In this document: piece by piece, positions 6,629 through 15,942 of the stretch | Position numbering within the stretch: the first letter of the stretch is position 1 | Layout: every line of letters starts with the position of its first letter | Source: an uncultured Bacteroidota bacterium | Lineage (GTDB): Bacteria; Bacteroidota; Bacteroidia; Bacteroidales; UBA12481 | Direction: 5' to 3' | Assembly: GCA_903851365.1 (NCBI GenBank) | Contig: CAINOB010000055.1 | Span: 1-59,167 of the forward strand | DNA length: 59,167 nucleotides | Position numbers and translations under genes: made by a program | The notes under the pieces: generated by a model | What the model was told of the DNA's origin: nothing | What the model saw: the letters and a program-made list of their open reading frames with translations, nothing else | Databases searched by the model: none

Positions 6629-9600
6629 ATGAAAACGAAAACACTATTGGCAATATTTGCGATAGTATCTATTGTGATTTTTGCTGGATGCAAAAAGGAT
6701 GATTTTGTGGGAAATATCGGCGTATGTCCGGTGGTCATTTCGACTGTCCCAACAAATGGAACCACAGGCGTTCCGGTCAATCAGATTATAACTGTAACGT
6801 TCAACGAAAAGATGAATCCTGCAACAATAACGCAGAACTCTTTTTCATTACAGGGAGCATCAAGAGTTGCCGGGACCATACTGTATGATGGCAGCGGGCC
6901 AACTTTTAGCTTTACTCCATCCGCACCGTTGTTGTACAATACAACCTATACAGGCAAAGTTGCAACATCGGTAAAGGACAATGCAGGTAATGCCCTGCAG
7001 GAGGAATATGTATGGACTTTTACTACACTGGGGCAATCCACGGTAGCATTGTCAGCAAAACCATTGCTCGGAGGAACGACCACAGGAAGCGGTACCTATG
7101 ATACCGGCTCTTCAGTAGCCATCGGAGCTACAGCGAGCTCCGGGTATACCTTTGTAAACTGGACCGAGGGAGCCAATGTGATTTCTTCCAATGCCAATTA
7201 CAACCTTGCTATTACGGGGAACAAAACCTTAGTAGCAAACTTTACTGAAAACATTTATGTATATACCGTTACACTTTCATCGAATCCACTGGCTGGGGGA
7301 ACAACCACCGGTGGTGGATCATATAATGCAGGCACAGCGATAACCGTCGGTGCCACTGCCAATTCCGGTTATACTTTTGCTAACTGGACAGAAGGTGGTA
7401 CGGTTGTATCGACAAACGCCAGTTATCCATATACTGTTAGCGGCAATAGGAACCTGGTAGCCAACTTCACAGAAAACATCGTTGTATATAGTGTTACACT
7501 AACCTCGAATCCTGCATCTGCCGGAACAACAACAGGTGGCGGATCACATAATGCGGGTTCTTCTGTTACTGTAGCAGCAACTCCTAATTCAGGCTATGCT
7601 TTCACGAATTGGACTGAGGGGGGTACTGTGGTTTCCACCCTTGCCAGCTATAATTTCACTATTACGGGTAATCGTTCCCTGGTAGCAAACTTCTCTGAAA
7701 ACCTTATTGTATATAGTATTGTACTTTCATCGAATCCATTGGCAGGAGGAACAACTACCGGCAGCGGATCTTTTAATGCAGGTACATCGATAAATATCGG
7801 AGCGACTGCTAATTCCGGATATGTATTTACAAACTGGACCGAAGGAACAACCGTGGTTTCCACGAGTGCTACCTACAACTTTACTGTTACGGGCAATCGT
7901 GCCCTGGTAGCGAACTTCACACAAACCATCAATGCTTATACCATTGCGCTATCATCGAATCCGCTTATCGGAGGAACAACCACCGGTAACGGGTCATTCA
8001 ATGCAGGGACTTCAACTACCGTGGCAGCTACCGCTAAACCAGGTTATGTGTTTACCAACTGGACCGAAGCAGGAATTATTGTATCCACTGATGCCAGCTA
8101 CAATTTCACCGTTACCAAAAACAGGGTTTTAGTTGCAAACTTTACAGAATCATTTATTGCTTATACAATTACACTGTCGTCGAGACCGGTTCTCGCAGGA
8201 ACGACCACTGGCCAGGGGACCTATAATTCAGGGACCTCGGTAACCGTTTCAGCTATTGCGAATAACGGCTATTACTTCGATGGCTGGACTGAAGGATCAG
8301 AAGTAGTATCGACCGATGCCAATTACACCTTTACAATATCGGGAAACAGGACTCTGGCAGCCAACTTCAGACTGTCAATTAACACCCATACTGTTACGGT
8401 AACATCGAATCCTCTTTTAGGTGGAACAACCACCGGTGGCGGATCGTATGTTGAAGGAACATTGGTAACGGTTGGGGCAACTGCCAATGCAGGGTACACT
8501 TTTGCCAACTGGACAGAAGGTGTGAACGTACTATCATTTGAACCAACATACAGTTTCACCATTGCTGCTAACCGCACACTGGTGGCAAACTTTACTAAAA
8601 TCACGACTACCTATTGTGTATTGCTGTCGTCTAATCCAATTAACGGAGGAACAACTTCGGGCGGCGGCAACTTCATTGTAGGTACAACGGTAACGGTTGG
8701 AGCAACAGAAAATACTGGTTTTACATTTCTTAATTGGACTGAAAATGGAATCGTAGTTTCATCCAATGCCAGTTTTACCTTTATCCTCACGAGTAACCGG
8801 ACGCTGGTTGCCAACTTCGGAATGATGATCAACAGGTTAAGTGTTACTCTTGCATCGAACCCTTCAGCCGGAGGAACGACCATCGGCGCAGGAACGTATA
8901 ATGCAGGAACCTCTGTGATTGTTGGAGCAAGTGCCAATTCTGGATATACGTTTACGAACTGGACCGAAGGTGGAAAGATTGTATCAACTGATGCCAATTT
9001 CACCTTTACGATCCTCGAAAACAGAAACCTGGTAGCCAACTTTGCGTTAACCCTAATCACATATAACGTAGCACTGTCATCGAATCCACTCATTGGCGGA
9101 ACAACCACAGGCAGTGGGACTTACAATGCAGGTGCTTCGGTAACTGTAGGAGCTGCGGCAAATTCAGGATACACATTTGCTAATTGGACCGATGGAATTA
9201 ACGTCGTATCCTATACAGCAAATTACACTTTTACGATCAACAGTAACCGTACCCTGGTAGCAAACTTCACACAGAATGCTGTACTGCATACCGTTATCCT
9301 GACATCAAATCCGCTGTTAGGAGGAACAACCACTGGGGCAGGATCATACAATGCTATGTCCTCTGTAACAGTTGGAGCCATACCTAATGCGCTATATACT
9401 TTTACCAGCTGGACTGAAAGCGGAACTGTGGTATCAACAAATGCCAGTTATACTTTTACGATTACGAGCAACAGGACGTTAGTAGCTAACTTTACCCTGA
9501 TTCCGGTTTATACCGTTTCATTGTCAGCTAACCCGCTGATAGGTGGAACCACCTCTGGAAGCGGGTCCTTCAATGCAGGTACGTCAGTAACCATAGGCGC

Positions 9601-10636
9601 ATCAGCTAATTCAGGATATACTTTTACTAATTGGACCGAAGGGGTGAATGTGGTATCGACAAATGCCAGTTACACCTTTACGATCAACAGTAACCGTACC
9701 CTGGTAGCAAACTTCGCCTTGACCAGCAGCATATATAACGTTTCACTGTCATCCAATCCAATTGCCGGAGGAACAACCTCAGGCGCAGGGTCGTACAGTT
9801 CAGGAAACTCAGTAACAATTGGTGCATCAGCTAACTCAGGATATACTTTTACTAACTGGACCGAAGGGGTGAATGTGGTATCAACAAATGCCAGTTACAC
9901 CTTTACGATCAACAGTAACCGTACCTTGGTAGCTAACTTTACTGCTGGTCCGGTTGGACCTGGAATTGTTGACCTCGGAACTGCTGCTAATTATGCCATC
10001 CTAACGAAAACAGGGATCTCGACTACCGGTGTTACTTCAATAACCGGTGATATCGGTGCAAGTCCTATAACAGCAACTGCTATAACAGGATTTGGCCTGA
10101 TCATGGATGCAAGTAATACTTTCTCCACCTCTCCTGGTATAGTGATCGGAAGAGTATATGCAGCAAACTATGCAGCACCTACTCCAGCCAATATCAGCAC
10201 ATCCATAAGCAATATGGAAACTGCCTTTACCACAGCTAACGGTTTAGTTACACCAGCTCCTGTTGTTGAACTGGGTTCAGGAAACATCAGCGGCATGAAC
10301 CTTGCTCCCGGTTTATATAAGTGGAGTACCAATGTACTGATATCCAGTGCGGGCGTAACGTTAACGGGCGGACCTAATGACACCTGGGTTTTACAGATCT
10401 CACAGGATCTGATTGCCAGCAGCGGTGCGATAGTTACTCTGGCAGGTGGTGCACAAGCTAAAAACATCACTTGGGTGGTAACCGGTCAGACAAACCTTGG
10501 AACAACCGTTAATTTCAGCGGGAACATCCTTTGCAAAACTCTGATCTCGTTGGATAATGGGGCTGTTGTTAATGGAAGGTTACTGGCACAATCAGCGGTT
10601 ACACTCATTGGCAGTACCGTAATTAAACCTTTATAA
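6629..10636 (+). CDS. Giant surface lipoprotein, module 2: Big_5, 13 InlB-like repeats, DUF3494 tip
   Basis: 1335 residues. The lipobox ends at IVIFAGC with mature CKKDD. Residues about 32-132 are a Big_5 domain. Residues 137-1105 are thirteen tandem repeats of about 75 residues (NP..GGTTTG.G, GYTF.NWTEG, NRTLVANF). Residues about 1110-1335 are a DUF3494 domain (SITGDIGASP, GNISGMNLAPGLYKW, VNFSGNILCKTLISL). The order is the same as in module 1, with ten more repeats, so the array acts as a length-variable stalk holding the tip domain away from the cell (inference). The nearest relatives are long bacterial adhesins. It is driven by P3 and followed 31 bp later by its OmpA-type partner. Confidence 0.87.
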   Translation: MKTKTLLAIFAIVSIVIFAGCKKDDFVGNIGVCPVVISTVPTNGTTGVPVNQIITVTFNEKMNPATITQNSFSLQGASRVAGTILYDGSGPTFSFTPSAPLLYNTTYTGKVATSVKDNAGNALQEEYVWTFTTLGQSTVALSAKPLLGGTTTGSGTYDTGSSVAIGATASSGYTFVNWTEGANVISSNANYNLAITGNKTLVANFTENIYVYTVTLSSNPLAGGTTTGGGSYNAGTAITVGATANSGYTFANWTEGGTVVSTNASYPYTVSGNRNLVANFTENIVVYSVTLTSNPASAGTTTGGGSHNAGSSVTVAATPNSGYAFTNWTEGGTVVSTLASYNFTITGNRSLVANFSENLIVYSIVLSSNPLAGGTTTGSGSFNAGTSINIGATANSGYVFTNWTEGTTVVSTSATYNFTVTGNRALVANFTQTINAYTIALSSNPLIGGTTTGNGSFNAGTSTTVAATAKPGYVFTNWTEAGIIVSTDASYNFTVTKNRVLVANFTESFIAYTITLSSRPVLAGTTTGQGTYNSGTSVTVSAIANNGYYFDGWTEGSEVVSTDANYTFTISGNRTLAANFRLSINTHTVTVTSNPLLGGTTTGGGSYVEGTLVTVGATANAGYTFANWTEGVNVLSFEPTYSFTIAANRTLVANFTKITTTYCVLLSSNPINGGTTSGGGNFIVGTTVTVGATENTGFTFLNWTENGIVVSSNASFTFILTSNRTLVANFGMMINRLSVTLASNPSAGGTTIGAGTYNAGTSVIVGASANSGYTFTNWTEGGKIVSTDANFTFTILENRNLVANFALTLITYNVALSSNPLIGGTTTGSGTYNAGASVTVGAAANSGYTFANWTDGINVVSYTANYTFTINSNRTLVANFTQNAVLHTVILTSNPLLGGTTTGAGSYNAMSSVTVGAIPNALYTFTSWTESGTVVSTNASYTFTITSNRTLVANFTLIPVYTVSLSANPLIGGTTSGSGSFNAGTSVTIGASANSGYTFTNWTEGVNVVSTNASYTFTINSNRTLVANFALTSSIYNVSLSSNPIAGGTTSGAGSYSSGNSVTIGASANSGYTFTNWTEGVNVVSTNASYTFTINSNRTLVANFTAGPVGPGIVDLGTAANYAILTKTGISTTGVTSITGDIGASPITATAITGFGLIMDASNTFSTSPGIVIGRVYAANYAAPTPANISTSISNMETAFTTANGLVTPAPVVELGSGNISGMNLAPGLYKWSTNVLISSAGVTLTGGPNDTWVLQISQDLIASSGAIVTLAGGAQAKNITWVVTGQTNLGTTVNFSGNILCKTLISLDNGAVVNGRLLAQSAVTLIGSTVIKPL
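7037..9942 (+). repeat. Thirteen tandem InlB-like repeats in module 2
   Basis: The unit is about 222-225 nt. Repeats 12 and 13 share an almost identical segment of about 100 nt (from 9619 and 9839), and repeat 10 shares the ACGATCAACAGTAACCGTAC part. Amino-terminal repeats are more diverged, so the youngest copies are at the C-terminal end next to the DUF3494 tip. Confidence 0.92.
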
Positions 10637-10667
10637 TCAGGAGCAATAACACTATAATATTATTAAA

Positions 10668-12713
10668 ATGAACTTAAAAATTAATTCAAACAAGGGATCC
10701 CACGTGATGGGGTCCCTTTATATCCTGGCGATTAAAAGCCTTCTTATAAGTGTTTTTATTTTAGCAGGAATGCAGGTATCGGTTCAAGGTCAGGATACCA
10801 TCAAGTACACAAAACCATCGTGGTACTTTGGCGCAGCTGCAGGTGCAAACCTGAATTTCTACCGCGGCTCTACTCAGGAGTTGAATTCAACATTCAGTGT
10901 TCCGGCGATATTCCATAATGGCAGTGGCGTTGGCCTTTATGCTGCACCGCTGGTGGAGTTCCATCGTCCTAACACTGTTCTGGGATTTATGCTTCAGGCA
11001 GGATACGACAATCGCAAAGGCTCATTCGACGAAATCGTTACCCCTTGTAACTGTCCGGCCGACTTAAAGACAAATCTCAGTTATATTACCATTGAACCGA
11101 GCATCCGTATTGCCCCATTCAAGTCGAACTTCTATATCTATGCTGGCCCACGCGTTGCATTCAATCTGGGAAAATCGTTCACTTATACACAAAAGACAAA
11201 TCCGGATTTTCTGGCCCAGGTTGCTGAACCTGATCTGAAAGGTGATTTCAGCCACATGAATGCTATTTTACTTTCCATGCAGGTTGGAGCAGGATATGAT
11301 ATCCAGCTCTCATCAGAATACAAGAAAATCAAGTGGGTACTTTCACCATTTGTTTCCTATCACCCCTATTTCGGTCAGGACCCACGTTCTATCGAAAGCT
11401 GGAATATAACAACGGTAAGGGTTGGGGTTGCTTTGAAATTAGGACGCGGACATGAAATTCCCGCACCGCCTAAAGTTGAAATGCCGATGATTGCCAAGGT
11501 AATTGAACCAGAAGTTACGTTTTCATTGTCTGCTCCCATCATTGTTCCTGTCAGAAGTAAAGTGAAAGAAATATTCCCTTTGCGTAATTACATATTCTTC
11601 AATCTTGGATCGACCGAGATCCCTGATCGTTATGTATTGCTCAGAAAAGACCAGGTTAAAGACTTCAAAGAAGATCAGCTTGATGTTTTCGTTCCGAAGA
11701 ATCAATCAGGTCGGTCAGCCAGACAAATGGTTGTTTACTACAATGTGATCAATATCCTTGGCGACCGAATGGGCAGAAATCCAATGTCATTAATCAGACT
11801 GGTGGGATCCTCAGCCAAAGGACCGAAAGATGGCAAATTAATGGCTGAATCGGTTAAAACATACCTGGTAAATGTATTTGGCATCAACCCGACAAGAATC
11901 GCTATTGAAGGTCGTAGAAAGCCTCTGCTTCCTTCAGAAAAGCCTGGCGGAACCAAAGAACTCGAACTCCTTCGGGAGGGTGATCAGAGAGTTTCCATTG
12001 AATCCGGATCACCGGTGATTCTTAACGAATTCCAGGCCGGTACTGCAGGAACCCTCCGTCCGGTAGACATTTATGCTCCGAAAGAATCTGACCCTGAAAA
12101 AAATGTAAACTTCGTCGCAAAAGGATCAAATGAAGCATACAATTCGTGGTCAATGGAAATCACTGACAAAAACGGACAGGTGAAGAATTTCGGTCCCTAT
12201 ACACAAGAGATGGTAAGTATTCCGGCACAGGCGATTCTGAGCACTCCGGAAGAAGCTGACTTCAACGTGACCATGGTTGGCCAATCGAAAAGCGGCAATG
12301 TCTTTAAGCAGGATTCAAAATTACACCTGGATATGCGGACTCCGCCAGCACCTGAAGAATTATCGAGATTCAGCATTATTTATGAATTCGATAATTACCA
12401 GGCCATTAATATTTATGAGAAATATCTGACCGATGTTATTGTTCCCAAAATTCCAAAAGACGGCAAAGTCATCATCCGTGGTTATACTGATGTTATTGGT
12501 GAGGAAGCTTATAACCTGAAGTTATCGCTTGACAGATCGAACGATGTTAAGAAGATTCTTGAGGCTGGTCTGGCCCAAGCCGGAAGAAAAGACGTAACAT
12601 TCGAAGTATACGGATTTGGTGAGGATGACAGTAAATCACCTTTTGAAAATAAGTATCCCGAAGAGCGTTTTTACAACCGGACGGTAGTTATTGATCTTGT
12701 TCCGAATAAATAA
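10668..12713 (+). CDS. Beta-barrel protein with two OmpA-like domains, module 2
   Basis: 681 residues, collinear with the proteins at 4333 and 18193. The signal peptide ends near VSVQGQ/DTIKY. An N-terminal barrel (PSWYFGAAAGANLNFYRG, FYIYAGPRVAFNLGKSF) is followed by the divergent OmpA-like domain (IFFNLGSTEIPDRYVLL, RLVGSSAKGPKDGKLMAES, GDQRVSIES) and the canonical C-terminal OmpA domain (GYTDVIGEEAYN.KLSLDRS, YGFGEDD, FYNRTVVIDL). It is placed 31 bp after the 13-repeat lipoprotein and ends in a strong terminator. The sequence drift in the N-terminal 15 codons is compensated in a hairpin (10692-10718). An internal ATG inside that hairpin could also start a protein with a good signal peptide, but module 1 lacks an ATG there. 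Confidence 0.85.
   Translation: MNLKINSNKGSHVMGSLYILAIKSLLISVFILAGMQVSVQGQDTIKYTKPSWYFGAAAGANLNFYRGSTQELNSTFSVPAIFHNGSGVGLYAAPLVEFHRPNTVLGFMLQAGYDNRKGSFDEIVTPCNCPADLKTNLSYITIEPSIRIAPFKSNFYIYAGPRVAFNLGKSFTYTQKTNPDFLAQVAEPDLKGDFSHMNAILLSMQVGAGYDIQLSSEYKKIKWVLSPFVSYHPYFGQDPRSIESWNITTVRVGVALKLGRGHEIPAPPKVEMPMIAKVIEPEVTFSLSAPIIVPVRSKVKEIFPLRNYIFFNLGSTEIPDRYVLLRKDQVKDFKEDQLDVFVPKNQSGRSARQMVVYYNVINILGDRMGRNPMSLIRLVGSSAKGPKDGKLMAESVKTYLVNVFGINPTRIAIEGRRKPLLPSEKPGGTKELELLREGDQRVSIESGSPVILNEFQAGTAGTLRPVDIYAPKESDPEKNVNFVAKGSNEAYNSWSMEITDKNGQVKNFGPYTQEMVSIPAQAILSTPEEADFNVTMVGQSKSGNVFKQDSKLHLDMRTPPAPEELSRFSIIYEFDNYQAINIYEKYLTDVIVPKIPKDGKVIIRGYTDVIGEEAYNLKLSLDRSNDVKKILEAGLAQAGRKDVTFEVYGFGEDDSKSPFENKYPEERFYNRTVVIDLVPNK
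10692..10718 (+). promoter_or_regulatory. Hairpin just inside the OmpA-type reading frame, module 2
   Basis: AAGGGATCCCA (10692-10702) pairs with TGGGGTCCCTT (10708-10718): 11 pairs including one G-U pair that only works as RNA. The loop is 5 nt. The inner half differs from module 1 (CCCA/TGGG instead of CT/AG) yet still pairs. Confidence 0.65.
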
Positions 12714-12750
12714 GCCTCAAATACTGCAATAATAGTGGATATCCAAATTA

Positions 12751-12799
12751 GCCATGCTGAATTGGCCCCGGAAACGGGGCAATCAGCATGGCTTTTTTA
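12751..12799. terminator. Strong bidirectional terminator between module 2 and the minus-strand pair
   Basis: GCCATGCTGA (12751-12760) pairs with the TCAGCATGGC arm ending at 12792. An inner GCCCCG/CGGGGC stem lies within it. TTTTTTA follows for the plus strand, and the toroid gene stops at 12801 on the minus strand. The placement suits both converging units. Confidence 0.88.
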
Positions 12800-12800
12800 T

Positions 12801-13808
12801 TTACCCTAGATTTTTCAGGACCCTCAGCGCACGCAGGGTGATCCATTTGGAGGGCTGTCCTTTTGTTTCGATATCGGCAATAAACCGACCGTTAAAGCTG
12901 TTCTCCATTTTCCATCTCGATTGTTCATCCTGTTTTGAAAGTAGCAGTTTTATTGCATCATCCATCCTTTTATCCCGGACATGTAACTTTGTCAGAATAT
13001 CCAGAATCTCAAGAATATCTGTCTGATACATCAATGGAAATTCCAGCCTGCGCCAACCGGGTTTGGAAACAGATTTTAGGTCGTGACTCTTCTTATAGAT
13101 ATGGTGCTTCAGAAAATACTCTACTCCCTGATTGATGGTATTCCGGGTTGAATCTGAACGCATTTCTTCCGGTATTTCCGAAAGCGCTTTCAGGGCTTTA
13201 ATCGCTCCCATATGGCAGGTATGCTTTCCCCAGCACATTTCAAAGCGATCGTACAAACCGCCTTGAGGGGCTTCGTCAATACCGTCATCAAACCTTTGAT
13301 ATTTATTTATCCAACCTATCGCGTTCTGTACTCTTGCATCATTAAAATAGCCCAGCCTTATTAAGCTCCAGACCATATTACCTGTTAAGCAGGGTATTAC
13401 ATAACTGGCTAACCCTCCGCCGGTTTTTTCGCTCCTGTATGCCGAAAAACCTCCGGTTTCAGGTTCCTGCAAATTTTTTATCGCAGACTCACAGGCTGAG
13501 GCTATCTGCTGATTTTTGCCGTCAGCGCCCAGCTCTGCCAGAACGATGAGCTGCCAAACGGTACCCCGGTATTTTGCTGAATAAAACTGTTTCGGATCGC
13601 CCCAATATCCCGACGGACCCTGAAAGCTCAATATGTCGGGGACAACACCAGATTCCATGATGTCGAGCCTGGCTTGCTTAACCTCTTCGCTGTCAGGAGT
13701 ACTGTCCAGAATATCGGTTAGGGTATAAAACCTGACTGATGGATTTTCAGGTTCGAGCAGCCAATCCACCGGGTCGGATTTCAGTGTAGCCTTCCAGGAA
13801 GCATTCAT
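12801..13808 (-). CDS. Alpha/alpha-toroid (prenyltransferase/squalene-oxidase-repeat-like) protein
   Basis: 335 residues, no signal peptide. Helical repeats are visible with spaced Gly/Trp motifs (GPSGYWGDP, KYRGTVWQLIVLAELG, ETGGFSAYR, CLTGNMVWSLIRLGY, CWGKHTCHMGAIKALKAL, SKWITLRALRVLKNL). This resembles terpenoid cyclase/protein prenyltransferase alpha/alpha-toroid folds. Relatives are sometimes mislabelled as nitrogenase proteins in databases; there is no P-loop or Fe-S motif here. Its start overlaps the stop of the beta-helix gene by 4 nt (ATGA), so the two are translationally coupled and likely work on the same substrate. Function unknown; it could act on a sugar or polysaccharide product released by its partner. 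Confidence 0.65.
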   Translation of the reverse strand: MNASWKATLKSDPVDWLLEPENPSVRFYTLTDILDSTPDSEEVKQARLDIMESGVVPDILSFQGPSGYWGDPKQFYSAKYRGTVWQLIVLAELGADGKNQQIASACESAIKNLQEPETGGFSAYRSEKTGGGLASYVIPCLTGNMVWSLIRLGYFNDARVQNAIGWINKYQRFDDGIDEAPQGGLYDRFEMCWGKHTCHMGAIKALKALSEIPEEMRSDSTRNTINQGVEYFLKHHIYKKSHDLKSVSKPGWRRLEFPLMYQTDILEILDILTKLHVRDKRMDDAIKLLLSKQDEQSRWKMENSFNGRFIADIETKGQPSKWITLRALRVLKNLG

Positions 13809-15808
13809 GTCCTTAAATTTTTAGCAATCATTTTAAATTCTGGGCTGGTTACACCAAACTCATTCATTGGGAAATTTTTAAAACCTAGTTTTATTGCCGG
13901 AGAATTTCCCCCAACACTGAAATCACCTTTTGAAGCATTTTTAAATTGAGGATCGCCAGCAGCACTATGCTGATCTGTACCATTCTTCAGAGCCCGCTGC
14001 CATGCATCCTGATTTGGGAATAAGTTAAAATCCACCTCTTTCCCCCAGGCTTCCAGACTGATATCAGCATAAGGAGCCATAACTATATTCCTTCTGAAAA
14101 TATCCCCGCTTTTGAGGAACCATACATGCGGATGAAAGCTATTATTTACCATGATATTATTCTCAACAAGCCTGTTAAATCCTTCCCTGAGTTTTAATCC
14201 ACCGTTCAGGCACAGATTATTGTAGATATGAAAATTAGTCGATCCGTCATCCAGATCAATATCCCATCCATGATCGCAGCGGAATCGGTTATTACGGATG
14301 ATGGTGGTGTGTGCAGCATCCCAAAGGACCATCGACGGATGGTGCAAAGCCAGGCTATCCATGGTACGGCGGTCGGGATGCCAATATCGGTCTCTTCCCC
14401 ACGAATTGAATGAGCCGTGATCGCCGGATTCCAGGACAGTGTTGTACACATCGTTGAATTCAAGAATATGGCCTCCCCAGGTTCCGTCACCGATATTTAT
14501 CCCTGCCCTGGGAACCTCGCAAATAGTGTTATGGCTGACAGTGATATCCATCGACATGGAAATCTCAATGCCAGCGGTCTGCTTTTCGATCCTGCCGGTC
14601 CGGTAAATCAAATTATTGATGGCAATACAGGATTTCGGATACCAGTTATTTTTCGGACCCGCAACGGTATCCATCTTATCAGCTACTACGAACTGAGAAT
14701 ACTGAAATGAGGGGGAGCGCACAGCCGAAGGATCGCCGACAAAACAAATTCCGCTGGCACCGCAGTCATGAATATGATTTCCAGAGATTACAACATCCCT
14801 GTTATAACCGCTTACAAAAATCACATTACCTCCTAATTCGGTGAATTCACAATCATTGATGGAGCAATTTTCAGCTCCTTGAATAAACACCGCACCACCG
14901 CGGTAGATTGTCCAATCACTACGAAGCAGGGGTTCATACTTTTCCATTAAGGTGCGTTGGGCTTGTTCAAAATGGAGTCCGCTGATCGAAATATTCTTTA
15001 CCGGCAGCTTTTCATCTCCGATAATTTTAACCAGGCATTTTAAGGTTACCCCTTCAAATTTTGCTTTTTTAATATCTGCCCCGGTTTTCGGCCAATAATA
15101 GAGTTTATGATTTTCCTGATCCAGAAACCACTCCCCGGGGCTATCCAGTTCTTCAAAAACATTTTCAACCATACGGTATTCCTTATGCATCGGAGCCGGA
15201 CGATTATTTTGCTGTCCGCCTTTAAGAGCTGGTGTTCCATCGGGATTGACACCAATAATCACATAATGAAAATCGCCCCATTCACTGCCGTGCATAACAT
15301 GTACAATTGCTCCTGCCGGTTTTTTCCAGGTCCTGATACGTTCCTTAGAAATTGCATCGGCAGCATGGCCCTGCCAATGTCCGCCATTTTCATTATAATT
15401 TGGATATCTGGCAAGTACCTGCCTTTCACCGTTCATAAATAGCTGGTCGAAATTCATGCTGCCATGGACTTTTGCTGTCCAGATGGTTTCATTATACCGT
15501 TCCCAAGTCAGATCCAATGGAACTGAACCCTTAATTCTTGCCAGTCCGTGGCCTGGCCCTTTAATGACTAACCCGCTTAGCGATGCTTGTATCTCGATTG
15601 GAGTACTCAGATAATAATCGCCTGGAGCAACGACAATACAAATGCCGGAGGATTTATCATGGAGCCTTAGATTCCTTGCCTGGTCCAGGGCAATTTGTAT
15701 TCCTGAAGCAGGAGTGGCCTTTATCTGAATATCCTTTGCCTGACCATCAAAAGAGGAAACCAGGAAAATTAAGGCCAGATTAAGATTTATGAATGTTGTC
15801 CTTTTCAA
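13805..15808 (-). CDS. Secreted right-handed beta-helix glycosidase, GH141-like
   Basis: 667 residues with an N-terminal signal peptide ending near SSFDGQA. The N-terminal part has a TPASGIQIALDQAR segment and the FMNGERQVLARYPNYN region. The centre is a right-handed parallel beta-helix (repeated ISISGLHFE, SINDCEFTELGGN, VVISGNHIHDCGASG, ITVSHNTICEVPRAGI). The motifs PGEWFLDQENHKLYYWPKTG and ESGDHGSFNSWGRDRYW are typical of the beta-helix family that includes GH141 alpha-L-fucosidase/xylanase-type enzymes. I therefore infer polysaccharide side-chain cleavage in the periplasm or outside the cell. The exact family is uncertain. The pair with the toroid gene sits between surface modules 2 and 3 and is transcribed against them. 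Confidence 0.68.
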   Translation of the reverse strand: MKRTTFINLNLALIFLVSSFDGQAKDIQIKATPASGIQIALDQARNLRLHDKSSGICIVVAPGDYYLSTPIEIQASLSGLVIKGPGHGLARIKGSVPLDLTWERYNETIWTAKVHGSMNFDQLFMNGERQVLARYPNYNENGGHWQGHAADAISKERIRTWKKPAGAIVHVMHGSEWGDFHYVIIGVNPDGTPALKGGQQNNRPAPMHKEYRMVENVFEELDSPGEWFLDQENHKLYYWPKTGADIKKAKFEGVTLKCLVKIIGDEKLPVKNISISGLHFEQAQRTLMEKYEPLLRSDWTIYRGGAVFIQGAENCSINDCEFTELGGNVIFVSGYNRDVVISGNHIHDCGASGICFVGDPSAVRSPSFQYSQFVVADKMDTVAGPKNNWYPKSCIAINNLIYRTGRIEKQTAGIEISMSMDITVSHNTICEVPRAGINIGDGTWGGHILEFNDVYNTVLESGDHGSFNSWGRDRYWHPDRRTMDSLALHHPSMVLWDAAHTTIIRNNRFRCDHGWDIDLDDGSTNFHIYNNLCLNGGLKLREGFNRLVENNIMVNNSFHPHVWFLKSGDIFRRNIVMAPYADISLEAWGKEVDFNLFPNQDAWQRALKNGTDQHSAAGDPQFKNASKGDFSVGGNSPAIKLGFKNFPMNEFGVTSPEFKMIAKNLRT

Positions 15809-15840
15809 GGTGTTTGGTTTTTAAGGAATCAGATGTTGAT

Positions 15841-15878
15841 AAATGCTGCAGGATACTGAGCAAAATTAGGCAGCATTT
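15841..15878. other. Terminator-like inverted repeat between divergent genes
   Basis: AAATGCTGC (15841-15849) and GCAGCATTT (15870-15878) are perfect 9-bp arms around a 20-nt loop, followed by CTTTG. It resembles the terminators found after the OmpA-type genes, yet it lies upstream of module 3 where no gene ends. It could be a relic of a deleted gene or a regulatory hairpin. A weak -7-like GATATTTG at 15903-15910 follows; the paired TGTAAY repeats are absent. Confidence 0.5.
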
Positions 15879-15942
15879 CTTTGATTCCCGCAACTTTAGG
15901 CCGATATTTGGCGTTATATATCTTATCCAAAAAATAAATACA

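Noticed and set aside
8323-9108. Long minus-strand open frames inside the module 2 lipoprotein
   Set aside because: They mirror the repeat codons of the plus strand, have the same 75-residue period and lack start signals; they are shadows.
7037-9942. Regular 225-bp periodicity resembling a repeat array such as CRISPR or satellite DNA
   Set aside because: The repeats are coding, stay in one frame and encode InlB-like domains; there are no spacers or cas genes.
2544-10636. DUF3494 domains as proof of a cold or ice-associated organism
   Set aside because: The family includes many members from warm habitats with adhesion or unknown roles; the domain alone says nothing certain about ice.
12801-13808. 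Nitrogenase-related protein
   Set aside because: Database relatives are sometimes labelled so, but there is no P-loop or Fe-S cysteine pattern; the repeats fit an alpha/alpha toroid.
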